This document shows positions 1 through 7,819 of a DNA stretch of 41,498 nucleotides, piece after piece; positions within the stretch are counted from its first letter, which is position 1; every line of letters begins with the position of its first letter. This stretch comes from an uncultured Lachnospiraceae bacterium. Its GTDB lineage: Bacteria; Bacillota; Clostridia; Lachnospirales; Lachnospiraceae. The position numbers and the translations under genes were made by a program. The DNA lies in NCBI GenBank assembly GCA_910578715.1, contig CAJTRL010000031.1, forward strand, positions 1 to 41,498. The letters are read 5' to 3'. The notes under the pieces were generated by a model. The model ran no database searches. It was not told the DNA's origin and saw nothing but the letters and a program-made list of their open reading frames with translations.

Positions 1-66
1 TATAACTTGCTATTCCGTCATGTAATGATATGTTTGATTATAAATCCAGTATTTATGCGACTTTTA

Positions 67-82
67 TGTTTCACATGAAACA
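67..82. other. parS centromere-like site
   Basis: The 16-mer TGTTTCACATGAAACA is an inverted repeat. It differs at one position (G to A, position 9) from the Bacillus-type parS consensus TGTTNCACGTGAAACA bound by ParB/Spo0J. It lies about 10 kb from the dnaA boxes, where parS sites are normally found, in a non-coding AT-rich stretch downstream of the response regulator. The rest of positions 1-120 shows no gene. ParB binding is inferred; parA and parB are not in this window. Confidence 0.75.
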
Positions 83-120
83 TTTTATATTATATAAATT
101 CATTCAAATTTTATTTCAAC

Positions 121-768
121 CTACACTTTAATTATATTATTTTTAATAGCAAAAACGGCAGCCTGTGTACGGTCTGAAACATCTATTTTTTTAAAAATAT
201 TAGAAATATGATTTTTAACAGTTCTCTCACTAATATCAAGATTTAATGCAATTTCTTTATTTGACATTCCATTCGCAACCTGAATTAGAACTTCCAGTTC
301 ACGCTTTGTCAGAAAATCAATTTTATCTTTTTCTACATCTCTGTTTGCAAGTCGAAAGTTTAATTCTGGAATTAAACTGGGCTGGATATATGTTTTACCG
401 CTATTTATCATATAAATAGCCTTTTTTAATTCAGCAGATTCTGAATCTTTCATAATATAACCATCCACACCATAATCAACAGCTTTAATTAAATATTCGA
501 CTTCATTATGCAAAGTCAGCATTAATATTTTAATAGTGGATTTATCTTCACGCAAAGTTTTTAAAACTTCTATTCCATTTTTTACAGGCATATTAATATC
601 AAGTAAAAGAATATCGGGATTATGTTGTTTCAATTTTTCCAGACAATCTATACCATCGCCAGCTTCCGCAATTACTTCTATACTTCCATCAAGTTCTAAT
701 AATTGTTTAATACCTTCTCTCATTAAATTATGGTCATCTGCAATCATAACCTTAATCGTGTCCGTCAT
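121..768 (-). CDS. NarL/FixJ-family response regulator
   Basis: A 215-residue two-component regulator. The N-terminal receiver has the acidic pair at D11-D12, the phosphoacceptor D57 (ILLLD) and the switch lysine near 108 (YIMKD). A LuxR-type helix-turn-helix spans about 149-210, with the family pattern LTKRELEVL...NKEIA...SERTVKNHI. The start ATG is preceded by GAGGAAAT. It lies 60 bases downstream of a DegS-like histidine kinase on the same strand, so the two are almost certainly a cognate pair that turns a signal into DNA binding and transcription control. Domain order and length match the DegU/NarL group. The signal and regulon cannot be read from the sequence. Confidence 0.9.
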   Translation of the reverse strand: MTDTIKVMIADDHNLMREGIKQLLELDGSIEVIAEAGDGIDCLEKLKQHNPDILLLDINMPVKNGIEVLKTLREDKSTIKILMLTLHNEVEYLIKAVDYGVDGYIMKDSESAELKKAIYMINSGKTYIQPSLIPELNFRLANRDVEKDKIDFLTKRELEVLIQVANGMSNKEIALNLDISERTVKNHISNIFKKIDVSDRTQAAVFAIKNNIIKV

Positions 769-828
769 ATTTCCTCACATTCCGCCACACAAAAGACATT
801 GGGCATTTTATTTCGTTCCACAATTAAT

Positions 829-1473
829 TTAAAATGGTATCTCTATTTCAATAATTGTTCCATTTTCTGAAGTATCAATATTTATTTTACCATTCAAAAG
901 ATAAACAGTTTCCTTCATAATGGATAATCCGAAATGAAAGTCAGGTTCATCCATCTCTTTTTCCTGAAATCCCAATCCATTATCTTTTATCTTTATAATA
1001 TAATATCCATTTTCATTTCTTTTTAAAGAAACAAAAAGTTTATCTCCCTTAGAGTGTTTAATTGCATTACGACAACACTCCTGTACTAATCTCAAAAGAG
1101 AAAGCTGAATTAATTCGTTTTCACATGAAACATCTTCTATATCTGTTTCCAAAGTAAACTTACCGTCTTTATTCATTAAATTCAAAGATTTTTCAATTGT
1201 GATTTTTAAACCCAAATCTTCTAAAGAAACCGGATACATATTATAAATAACTGTTCGCATTTCTTCTATAATATGACGCAATTCTTTTTCAACAGTTGCC
1301 AATTCCAGCTTAGCCTTAATTGGGTCATTATCAATATAAATAGAACTTAATTCAATCTTATGTATTAAATGAGAAAGATTCTGTAAAGAAATATCGTGTA
1401 AGTCTTTCGCAATTCTCTGACGTTCCGTTTCTCTAACGTCAAGAATTGACAAAATATTATTTTCCGTTTTCAA
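829..1473 (-). CDS. Short cytoplasmic sensor histidine kinase, DegS-like
   Basis: A 214-residue kinase of the HisKA_3 type. The phosphoacceptor is H26 in ERQRIAKDLHDIS. A GHKL ATPase domain follows, with the N-box QECCRNAIKHS, the G1-type motif KDNGLGF and the G2-type FGLSIMKE. There is no transmembrane segment or recognisable sensor domain; the N-terminus is only about 15 residues before the H-box, far shorter than DegS (about 385 residues). The only start in frame is TTG, because a stop lies 18 bases upstream; GGTG sits 7 bases before it. The TTG overlaps the stop of a possible 16-codon ORF as TTGA, which suggests coupled translation. It probably senses through a partner, or is N-terminally eroded. 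Confidence 0.85.
   Translation of the reverse strand: MKTENNILSILDVRETERQRIAKDLHDISLQNLSHLIHKIELSSIYIDNDPIKAKLELATVEKELRHIIEEMRTVIYNMYPVSLEDLGLKITIEKSLNLMNKDGKFTLETDIEDVSCENELIQLSLLRLVQECCRNAIKHSKGDKLFVSLKRNENGYYIIKIKDNGLGFQEKEMDEPDFHFGLSIMKETVYLLNGKINIDTSENGTIIEIEIPF
1117..1132. other. Second parS-like core inside the kinase gene
   Basis: This site shares 14 consecutive bases (TTTCACATGAAACA) with the site at 67-82, but the first two positions do not match the inverted repeat. It has three mismatches to the parS consensus and lies within the kinase reading frame. It may be a weak ParB site or coincidence. Confidence 0.3.
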
Positions 1474-1520
1474 AATAAGACACCAAATTCAGGCAAAGTC
1501 CGAAAATGCCCACCTTTCAT
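1470..1520 (-). CDS. Possible 16-residue leader ORF overlapping the kinase start
   Basis: ATG-initiated ORF MKGGHFRTLPEFGVLF. Its TGA stop overlaps the kinase TTG start (TTGA), the arrangement expected for termination-reinitiation. No Shine-Dalgarno precedes its own ATG, but it contains AAAGGTGGG. Alternatively it is the original N-terminus of the kinase put out of frame by a one-base change. It resembles nothing I recognise. Confidence 0.25.
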   Translation of the reverse strand: MKGGHFRTLPEFGVLF

Positions 1521-1570
1521 TATATATTCACACTAATATTTTATAATAATTTTCCCTATAAGAAAAGAGT

Positions 1571-1599
1571 TTTATTTATTAAGATTTCTATGATATAAT
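1571..1599 (+). promoter_or_regulatory. Extended -10 promoter for repeat leader and hydrolase
   Basis: TGATATAAT (1591-1599) is a perfect extended -10 element. The -35 at the normal distance (TTTATT, 1571-1576) is weak, as is common when TGn is present. Initiation near 1606 would give a leader of about 350 nt before the hydrolase ATG. Confidence 0.5.
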
Positions 1600-1654
1600 A
1601 ATCGCAGAAGAAAAACAAGCGACGCGAAGCGGCATTTGTTTTTCTGCGATTATT

Positions 1655-1739
1655 AACGAGCAAACGTCCGATGCAATCGGACAAAGAGCGCTGCAAGCGC
1701 GTGTTTGCGAGTCTATCACCTACAAAAGAAAAACAAGCA
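1655..1739 (+). repeat. Direct repeat copy 1 (85 bp, period 141)
   Basis: It begins AACGAGCAAACGTCCGATGC. It contains the 7-3-7 inverted repeat at 1666-1682 and the 5-3-5 inverted repeat at 1688-1700. It differs from copy 2 at three positions by eye, two of them adjacent to the shared ACCTAC. Confidence 0.85.
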
Positions 1740-1795
1740 ACTCAAAGCGGCATTTGTTTTTCAAAAAGGAAATCTTTGATTTCCTTAGATTATAT

Positions 1796-1880
1796 AACGA
1801 GCAAACGTCCGATGCAATCGGACAAAGAGCGCTACAAGCGCGTGTTTGCGAGTCTACTACCTACAAAAGAAAAACAAGCA
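1796..1880 (+). repeat. Direct repeat copy 2 (85 bp)
   Basis: Second copy of the 85-bp unit, 141 bases downstream of the first. The GTCCGAT stem (1807-1823) is intact. The GCGCT stem loop reads ACA instead of GCA (1829-1841), a change confined to the loop, so the stem is kept. Confidence 0.85.
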
Positions 1881-1962
1881 GCTGTGTAGCAGACATTTGT
1901 TTTTTAAGAAAACCTTTGGTTTTCTTACATGAACTCACCTTTACCCCCCGGAGGACCCCCAT

Positions 1963-2907
1963 ATGAATAAAAAACTCATTACAACCGGTATCTTATCCAC
2001 CACCGCCATTGCTTCCATTCATATTTTAAATAGAACACAAAATTTTCTATATACTTCCGGAAAACTCTTATCCTGTTCTGAAAACAATTTTTATAAATGG
2101 CGTTTCGGACAAATCAAATATGACAAAAAGGGAAATGGAAGCCCTCTTCTTTTTGTCCATGATTTAACGGTCGGAAGTTCCGGCTATGAATTTCACAGAC
2201 TAATCAATAATTTGACAGACGAACATGAAATATATGTTCCGGACTTATTAGGATATGGACTTTCCGATAAACCCTCACTCACTTATACAAATAATTTATA
2301 CGAACAGTTAATCTGTGATTTTATTACAAATGTCATCGGTAAAAAAGTATCTGTGATAGCAACGGGAAATTCCGTTCCGTTTATTATTGCTGCCTGTCAT
2401 CATAACCCGGAACTGTTTGACAAAATGATTTTCATCAATCCACAAAGTTTATATAGCCAGAATCAGATTCCTTCCAAACAGACAAAGTTTCTGAAATTAA
2501 TTTTTGAAACGCCTGTTATCGGAACATTTATTTATAATATTTTAAATACAAAACATCATTTTGAAAAAACATTTGAAGAAAAATATTTTTATGACAAATC
2601 CAATATAAAAGAAAAATATATTTTGAACTATATGGAAGCGTCTCAATTATCCGGTTGTTATGCAAAATATGTTTTTGCCAGCTTTACCGGAAAATTTATG
2701 AATACGAATATTATTCATTCAATAAAAGAAATCAATAACAGCATTCTGATGCTCGGAGGGACGAAAGAAAAAGATATTGAAACAACACTAGAAAATTACG
2801 TCTATTATAACAATTCCATTGAAATAGAATATCTTCCCGAAACAAAACATCTTCCACATTTAGAAGCTCCTGACAAGGTATTGGAACAAATCAGATTATT
2901 TCTATAA
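1963..2907 (+). CDS. Membrane-anchored alpha/beta-hydrolase
   Basis: A 314-residue alpha/beta-hydrolase-fold protein. An N-terminal hydrophobic segment (about 5-25) is a likely signal anchor, so the catalytic domain should face outward. Fold marks are the oxyanion-strand LLFVHDL (about 62-68), the nucleophile elbow ATGNSVPF with S137, and a C-terminal KHLPHLEAP supplying the catalytic H296 in the usual H-x4-E pattern. The elbow reads G-N-S-V-P rather than G-x-S-x-G, the last glycine being replaced by proline. The start is certain: GGAGG lies 9 bases before the ATG. It is a single-gene unit after the repeat leader and ends at a bidirectional terminator shared with rsmG. The substrate is unknown. 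Confidence 0.8.
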   Translation: MNKKLITTGILSTTAIASIHILNRTQNFLYTSGKLLSCSENNFYKWRFGQIKYDKKGNGSPLLFVHDLTVGSSGYEFHRLINNLTDEHEIYVPDLLGYGLSDKPSLTYTNNLYEQLICDFITNVIGKKVSVIATGNSVPFIIAACHHNPELFDKMIFINPQSLYSQNQIPSKQTKFLKLIFETPVIGTFIYNILNTKHHFEKTFEEKYFYDKSNIKEKYILNYMEASQLSGCYAKYVFASFTGKFMNTNIIHSIKEINNSILMLGGTKEKDIETTLENYVYYNNSIEIEYLPETKHLPHLEAPDKVLEQIRLFL

Positions 2908-2913
2908 ACAATA

Positions 2914-2937
2914 ACAGCCGGACTGGAGTTCGGCTGT
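2914..2937. terminator. Bidirectional terminator, hydrolase / rsmG
   Basis: The stem ACAGCCGGACT / AGTTCGGCTGT with a 2-base loop lies between the convergent hydrolase and rsmG stops. Short T-rich or A-rich flanks are present on both sides. Confidence 0.75.
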
Positions 2938-2938
2938 T

Positions 2939-3724
2939 TCATTTTATCGGTTTTTTCAAAGGCAGCCCTGCTTTTCTCGGATAACTTTCAGGGGTTTTTC
3001 TTATCTTATGAATTACAAGCAGATTTCTGCCAATATCCGAATGAGGAATCTGAAATGTCACCTGATTTTCTATTTTTCCACCAAGAAGAGAAATTGCATG
3101 TTCTGCATCTTCTAATTCCTCAACAAGTTTTTCTGATTTATAAGAAATAAAATAACCGTCTATTTTTACATAAGGAATACAGTATTCCGAAAGAGTAGCA
3201 AGATTAGAAACTGCCCGGGAAACACATAAATCGAATCTCTCTCTGAAGTTTTCTTTTTTTGCAAAATCTTCCGCTCTTCCGTGATATACTTCTATATCTT
3301 TTAATCCAAGATTATTTATCACGGTATTCAAAAAACTTACTCTCTTATTCAAAGAATCCAACAGCGTTATTTCTAAATCAGGAAAAGCAATTTTTAGAGG
3401 GATTCCCGGAAATCCCGCTCCGGTTCCTATATCAATAACATTTGTTTTTTTATTAACATCATATGCTTTGATAAGAGAAAGACTATCTATAAAATGTTTC
3501 TTACACACTTCATCGAAATCTGTTATTGCCGTCAGGTTCATAACCTGATTCCATTCCAGCAACAAATCATAATATAACATAAACTGATGTAATTGTTGTT
3601 CTTCCAGAGAAATCTGCAATTCCTCTAAATCATTCTGAAAAGAATCCAGAGAATGCTTTTTGATATCTGACATACTAATAACCACGCCTTTCTCTCTGTC
3701 CGCGATATTTGAGCCCTCACTCAT
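2939..3724 (-). CDS. rsmG: 16S rRNA (guanine527-N7)-methyltransferase RsmG
   Basis: RsmG (GidB) methylates N7 of G527 in the 16S rRNA 530 loop, using SAM. The SAM-binding loop DIGTGAGFPG is at 98-107, followed by LLDSLNKRVSFL, and the N-terminal YYDLLLEWNQVMNLTAI is typical of the family. At 261 residues it is slightly long. The first ATG overlaps the mnmG stop (ATGA), favouring coupled translation, but the Met at codon 18 (position 3673) would give 244 residues, nearer the usual length, so the exact start is uncertain. It is the last gene of the mnmE-mnmG-rsmG unit. Loss of this enzyme is known to give low-level streptomycin resistance in other bacteria. Confidence 0.95.
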   Translation of the reverse strand: MSEGSNIADREKGVVISMSDIKKHSLDSFQNDLEELQISLEEQQLHQFMLYYDLLLEWNQVMNLTAITDFDEVCKKHFIDSLSLIKAYDVNKKTNVIDIGTGAGFPGIPLKIAFPDLEITLLDSLNKRVSFLNTVINNLGLKDIEVYHGRAEDFAKKENFRERFDLCVSRAVSNLATLSEYCIPYVKIDGYFISYKSEKLVEELEDAEHAISLLGGKIENQVTFQIPHSDIGRNLLVIHKIRKTPESYPRKAGLPLKKPIK

Positions 3725-5622
3725 TTTGCATATTTTTGTTCCATATAAATGAGCAGAACAGAAATATCGGCCGGTGAAACACCGGAAATTCTTGAAGCCT
3801 GTCCGACTGAAACAGGTTTATAGGCTGAAAGTTTTTGTCTTGCTTCCAGGCGGAGACTCCCTATATCCTGATAATCCAAATCAGAAGGAATTTGTTTCTT
3901 TTCCATTTTTTTGAATTGTTCAACCTGTTTCAACTGTCTTTCAATATAACCCTGATATTTAATCTCAATTTCCACCTGTTCAATAACATCTTCCGGAAGC
4001 CACTTTCTTTCCGTATCGATTTCAGATAAAATATCATAAGAAAGTTCAGGACGGCACATTAATTCCGCAAGATTAGCAGCTGTCTTTAATAAAGAACTTC
4101 CATGCGCTTCCATAAATTTCTGATGCTCTTTCGAAGCCCCGATTACAGTATTTTTTAACCGTTCTATTTCCATATCTATTAATTCTTTTTTATGCACTGT
4201 CGCATCATACTGTTCTTTTGACACAAGCCCGACTTCGAATCCAATATCACGAAGACGGAGGTCCGCATTATCCTGACGAAGCAAAAGACGGTATTCCGCT
4301 CTGGAAGTCATCATCCGATAAGGCTCCAAATTTTCTTTCGTAACAAGGTCATCTACAAGAACTCCGATATAAGCCTGAGAACGGTCAAGGGTAACAGGCT
4401 CTTTTCCAAGAATCATACGAGCCGCATTGATTCCGGCAAGAAGTCCCTGTGCAGCCGCTTCTTCATATCCACTGCTCCCATTAAATTGTCCGGCGCTGAA
4501 AAGGCCCTTTATCTTCTTAAATTCCAGCGTTGGATATAATTGTTTCGGGTCGATACAATCATATTCGATTGCGTAGGCATTTCTTACAATTTTACAATGC
4601 TCCAGACCAGGAACTGTCCGGTACATGGCAATCTGTACATCTTCCGGCAGAGAAGAAGACATACCGCCGACATACATTTCATTCGTATGCAGACCCTCCG
4701 GCTCAATAAATACCTGATGCCTTTCTTTATCCGCAAATTTTACCACTTTATCTTCAATAGACGGACAATACCGCGGCCCCGTTCCTTCTATAACGCCCGC
4801 GTAAATTGGGGAACGGTCCAGATTATTTCTGATAATTTCGTGAGTCTTTTCATTTGTATAAGTAAGCCAGCATGAAATTTGGTCTATCTGTACATCTTCC
4901 GGATTTGTGGAAAAAGAAAAAGGAACGATTCTTTCATCGCCAAACTGCTCTTCCATTTTTTCAAAATCAATGGAGCGTTTATCCATTCTGGCCGGAGTCC
5001 CTGTTTTAAATCTGCGAATTTCAATACCAAGATTCTTTAAAGAATCCGTCAGATAATTGGCCGGCTGTAATCCATTAGGCCCTGTATAAGTAATTGCTTC
5101 TCCACATAAGCATCTGGCTTTCAGATATGTACCGGTGCAAAGAATAACCGCCTTACATTCATAAACAGTTCCCGTAAATGTTTTAACTCCTTTTATAATA
5201 TGAATTGTTTCTTTTTTTTCATCATCCGTAATATTTTCCGATATTATTTCACATACTTCGGCCTGTTTAATTGTCAGATGTTCCTGATTCTCAAGAACTT
5301 TCCTCATTGCTCTGGAATATTCCGCTTTATCCGCCTGTGCGCGGAGAGAATGCACCGCGGGCCCCTTCGATTTATTCAGCATTTTAGACTGAATAAAGGT
5401 TTTATCAATATTTTTTCCCATTTCTCCGCCGAGCGCATCAATTTCTCTGACAAGATGACCTTTAGAAGTTCCACCGATATTAGGATTACAGGGCATCATG
5501 GCAATACTGTCGATACTAACCGTAAAAATAACCGTTTCCAGTCCAAGTCTTGCACATGCCAGAGCCGCTTCGCATCCGGCATGTCCCGCTCCTACCACAC
5601 ATACATCAACAATTTCATTCAT
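3721..5622 (-). CDS. mnmG: tRNA uridine-5-carboxymethylaminomethyl(34) synthesis enzyme MnmG
   Basis: The 633-residue FAD-dependent partner of MnmE. Together they place (carboxymethyl)aminomethyl groups on C5 of the wobble uridine of several tRNAs. The dinucleotide-binding motif GAGHAG is at 11-16. The GidA signature around GPRYCPSIEDK lies near residue 280, and LFSAGQFNGSSGYEEAAAQG about 100 residues later. The C-terminal helical domain ends with the conserved RISGVSPADISVLLIYMEQ stretch. Full length for the family. GGAGG lies 13 bases before the ATG, a rather long spacing. It lies 33 bases after mnmE and overlaps rsmG by 4 bases. Confidence 0.98.
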   Translation of the reverse strand: MNEIVDVCVVGAGHAGCEAALACARLGLETVIFTVSIDSIAMMPCNPNIGGTSKGHLVREIDALGGEMGKNIDKTFIQSKMLNKSKGPAVHSLRAQADKAEYSRAMRKVLENQEHLTIKQAEVCEIISENITDDEKKETIHIIKGVKTFTGTVYECKAVILCTGTYLKARCLCGEAITYTGPNGLQPANYLTDSLKNLGIEIRRFKTGTPARMDKRSIDFEKMEEQFGDERIVPFSFSTNPEDVQIDQISCWLTYTNEKTHEIIRNNLDRSPIYAGVIEGTGPRYCPSIEDKVVKFADKERHQVFIEPEGLHTNEMYVGGMSSSLPEDVQIAMYRTVPGLEHCKIVRNAYAIEYDCIDPKQLYPTLEFKKIKGLFSAGQFNGSSGYEEAAAQGLLAGINAARMILGKEPVTLDRSQAYIGVLVDDLVTKENLEPYRMMTSRAEYRLLLRQDNADLRLRDIGFEVGLVSKEQYDATVHKKELIDMEIERLKNTVIGASKEHQKFMEAHGSSLLKTAANLAELMCRPELSYDILSEIDTERKWLPEDVIEQVEIEIKYQGYIERQLKQVEQFKKMEKKQIPSDLDYQDIGSLRLEARQKLSAYKPVSVGQASRISGVSPADISVLLIYMEQKYAK

Positions 5623-5655
5623 ATAGGAAACAAATCCTCCGTTTTTATTCTTACT

Positions 5656-7041
5656 TTATTTACCCATACAGAATTTTGAAAAGATTTCATTTACCAAATC
5701 TTCCCCAACTTCTTCTCCGATGATTGTTCCAAGCGAAGCATAAGCACTCATCAAATCAATCGAATAAAAATCTTCCGGCATAGAATTTTCTATGCTTTTT
5801 TTTACCTGAAGCATACTTTCATAAGCATCTTTAATTGCTTCTTTGTGTCTGATATTGGTAATATAAACCTCATCATTATAAGAAATCTTTCCTTCAAGGA
5901 ACATATCCTTCACAGTTTTTGTAAAGCAGTCCATTCCTTCTTCCTGTGTCATGGAAGTTCTGATAATTTTCCTGTTATCCGAAAAATAAGTTCCGATTTC
6001 TTCTTCGGTTACACAAACATCCAAATCAGATTTATTTAAAAGAATTATCGCTTTTTTATCCGCAATCATATGAATGATATCAAAATCATTTTCATCTATC
6101 GGAGTGGATGCGTCAATCATATAAATAACCAAATCTGCTTCTTCCAGAACTTTTTTTGCCCTTTCCACACCGATTTTTTCTACAATATCATCCGTATTTC
6201 TGATTCCGGCCGTATCTGTAATATTCAAAGTAATGCCGCCTAAAGAAATCGTTTCTTCCAGAATATCTCTTGTCGTTCCGGCAATATCCGTTACAATCGC
6301 TTTTTCATCTCCAATCAGAAGATTCAAAAAAGAAGATTTTCCAACGTTAGGTTTTCCAACGATAACCGTCTGAATCCCTTCCTTTAATAATTTTCCGTCA
6401 TGCGCCGAATCCAGCAGTTTTTTCAGTTTTTCACATAAAGAACTCGACTTTTCATGTAATTTTTCAGGATAATTTTCCAGACTGATGTGTTCCGGGTCAT
6501 CTAACGCAGATTCAATAAAAGCAATCTCATATAAAATTTCCTCTCTTATATTTTTGATGAGATGAAAAAGAGAACCTTTCAACATTTGCATAGAACTTTG
6601 CAAAGCAAATTCATTTTTGGAAGAAATAATATCCATTACAGCTTCTGCCCTGGAAAGGTCAATTCTTCCATTCAAAAAAGCTCTTTTGGTAAATTCTCCC
6701 GGTTCGGCAGCCCTCGCTCCCGCATGAATTACAATTTCCATGATTTTCTGTACAATATAAACGCCGCCATGACAGTTAATTTCAACGATATCTTCCATCG
6801 TATAGCTATGAGGAGCTTTCATGACGGAAACCATCACTTCATCAACAGAAACACCTTTCTCATCAACAATATATCCATAATGAATTGTATGAGAACGATA
6901 AGAGTCAAGACATTTTTGATTTTTTTTATTCACAAAAACGGAATGAACAATCGGAATCGCTTCTTCCCCGCTGATGCGGATAATGGCAATTCCAGAATTT
7001 GTCATAGCAGTTGAAATTGCAGCAATTGTACTTGTTTTCAT
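5656..7041 (-). CDS. mnmE: tRNA modification GTPase MnmE
   Basis: 461 residues. The N-terminal part binds a folate one-carbon donor (TIAAISTAM... and GEFTKRAFLNGR). A helical domain holds an inserted G domain with G1 GKPNVGKSS (229-237), the switch motif DTAG (276-279) and NKSD (336-339). It ends in the diagnostic C-terminal CMGK, with C458. It acts with MnmG in wobble-uridine modification. The ATG lies 10 bases after GGGA, and a hairpin (7059-7076) sits directly upstream of that ribosome binding site. The same element precedes two other genes in the window. It is the first gene of its unit; a terminator separates it from jag. Confidence 0.98.
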   Translation of the reverse strand: MKTSTIAAISTAMTNSGIAIIRISGEEAIPIVHSVFVNKKNQKCLDSYRSHTIHYGYIVDEKGVSVDEVMVSVMKAPHSYTMEDIVEINCHGGVYIVQKIMEIVIHAGARAAEPGEFTKRAFLNGRIDLSRAEAVMDIISSKNEFALQSSMQMLKGSLFHLIKNIREEILYEIAFIESALDDPEHISLENYPEKLHEKSSSLCEKLKKLLDSAHDGKLLKEGIQTVIVGKPNVGKSSFLNLLIGDEKAIVTDIAGTTRDILEETISLGGITLNITDTAGIRNTDDIVEKIGVERAKKVLEEADLVIYMIDASTPIDENDFDIIHMIADKKAIILLNKSDLDVCVTEEEIGTYFSDNRKIIRTSMTQEEGMDCFTKTVKDMFLEGKISYNDEVYITNIRHKEAIKDAYESMLQVKKSIENSMPEDFYSIDLMSAYASLGTIIGEEVGEDLVNEIFSKFCMGK

Positions 7042-7076
7042 TATTTATTATTCCCGTCTGTCTGTTTTAGCAGACA
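7042..7076 (-). promoter_or_regulatory. Hairpin plus GGGA start element, mnmE copy
   Basis: On the minus strand, TGTCTG-CTAAAA-CAGACA forms a 6-bp hairpin, followed by GACGGGAATAATAA and the mnmE ATG. The GGGA is the ribosome binding site. Near-identical elements precede the genes starting at 20076 (+) and 22772 (-). Confidence 0.6.
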
Positions 7077-7104
7077 TTTTACTATTTATTCAAATATAAC
7101 CTAT

Positions 7105-7139
7105 AAAAATTGGAATGTAAAATATACATTCCAATTTTT
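7105..7139. terminator. Terminator after jag
   Basis: The arms ATTGGAATGTA and TACATTCCAAT are perfectly complementary around a short A/T loop and flanked by AAAA and TTTTTA. It closes the rpmH-jag unit just after the jag stop, so mnmE needs its own promoter, presumably in the AT-rich 7077-7104. Confidence 0.8.
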
Positions 7140-7147
7140 ATCATCGT

Positions 7148-7783
7148 TTATGATTTACTGTATTTCTTTAAAACAACTACAACATGTCTGTACGGTTCGT
7201 CGCCTTCGCTGTGTGTTGTAACATATTTATCATTCTGCAGCGCGGAATGAATGATTCTTCTTTCATAAGGATTCATCGGTTCCAGAGGGAAAGGCCTTTT
7301 TGTTCTTTTTACCTTATAAGAAATATTTTTTGCGAGGTTTTCCAAAGTCTCTTTTCTTCTCTGTCTGTAATTTTCCGTATCAACTTTTACATGAACATAT
7401 TCTTCAACGTCTTTATTAATTACAAGAGATACAAGATACTGTAAAGAGTCGAGGGTTTGTCCTCTTTTACCAATCAGAACGCCCATCTCATCGCCGCTCA
7501 AATCAATATTCATGGTATTGTTGATTTCATCATACTGGATATCAATAACAACTACGAGATTCATCGCTTCAAAAACACTCTTCAAAAAGTCTTTTGCCTT
7601 GTCCTGAATGGAAGATTTCACTCTTGCCTTGATAATTGCCGGTTTCGAACCGATTCCAAGAAAACCTGAAGAACCTTCTTCTATTATCTCATAATCCAGT
7701 TTATCGCTTGTTACAACAAATTTCTGACATGCTTCTGTAATAGCATCGTTTACTGTTTTAGCTGAAAACTCTACAAAATCCAT
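7148..7783 (-). CDS. jag: RNA-binding cell elongation regulator Jag/KhpB (EloR)
   Basis: 211 residues with the three family domains in order: Jag_N (about 1-50, VEFSAKTVNDAITEAC), a KH domain with the GKRG loop at 105-108 (IGKRGQTLDSLQYLV), and an R3H domain at about 145-211 with ERRIIH and the C-terminal GDEPYRHVVV. In streptococci the KhpA-KhpB pair binds RNA and influences cell elongation and division. It lies 36 bases after yidC, its usual partner. A clear GGAG-type site precedes the ATG, and a terminator follows the stop. Confidence 0.95.
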   Translation of the reverse strand: MDFVEFSAKTVNDAITEACQKFVVTSDKLDYEIIEEGSSGFLGIGSKPAIIKARVKSSIQDKAKDFLKSVFEAMNLVVVIDIQYDEINNTMNIDLSGDEMGVLIGKRGQTLDSLQYLVSLVINKDVEEYVHVKVDTENYRQRRKETLENLAKNISYKVKRTKRPFPLEPMNPYERRIIHSALQNDKYVTTHSEGDEPYRHVVVVLKKYSKS

Positions 7784-7819
7784 AACTAACTCTCCTTACT
7801 CACAAAAACTGCTGAATGA

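Larger units (their letters stand above)
1597..1926 (+). repeat. Array of nested inverted repeats and an 85-bp direct repeat
   Basis: This fills most of the 489-base gap between the kinase and the hydrolase. In order: a long hairpin (1597-1654; 13-bp outer arms AATAATCGCAGAA and TTCTGCGATTATT, inner arms GAAAAACAA and TTGTTTTTC); direct-repeat copy 1 (1655-1739); a GAAAAACAA hairpin; the perfect 9-bp hairpin AAGGAAATC/GATTTCCTT (1766-1786); copy 2 (1796-1880); another GAAAAACAA-type hairpin; and AAGAAAACC/GGTTTTCTT (1906-1926). Each repeat copy itself holds GTCCGAT-gca-ATCGGAC and GCGCT-gca-AGCGC stems inside GCAAAC/GTTTGC arms, a branched fold. Reading frames through it are products of the repeat, not credible genes. 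Confidence 0.85.

Noticed and set aside
1671..1966. Two open frames of 70-72 codons through the repeat array
   Set aside because: They are made of the direct repeat and hairpin arms, have no ribosome binding site, and overlap each other in different frames.
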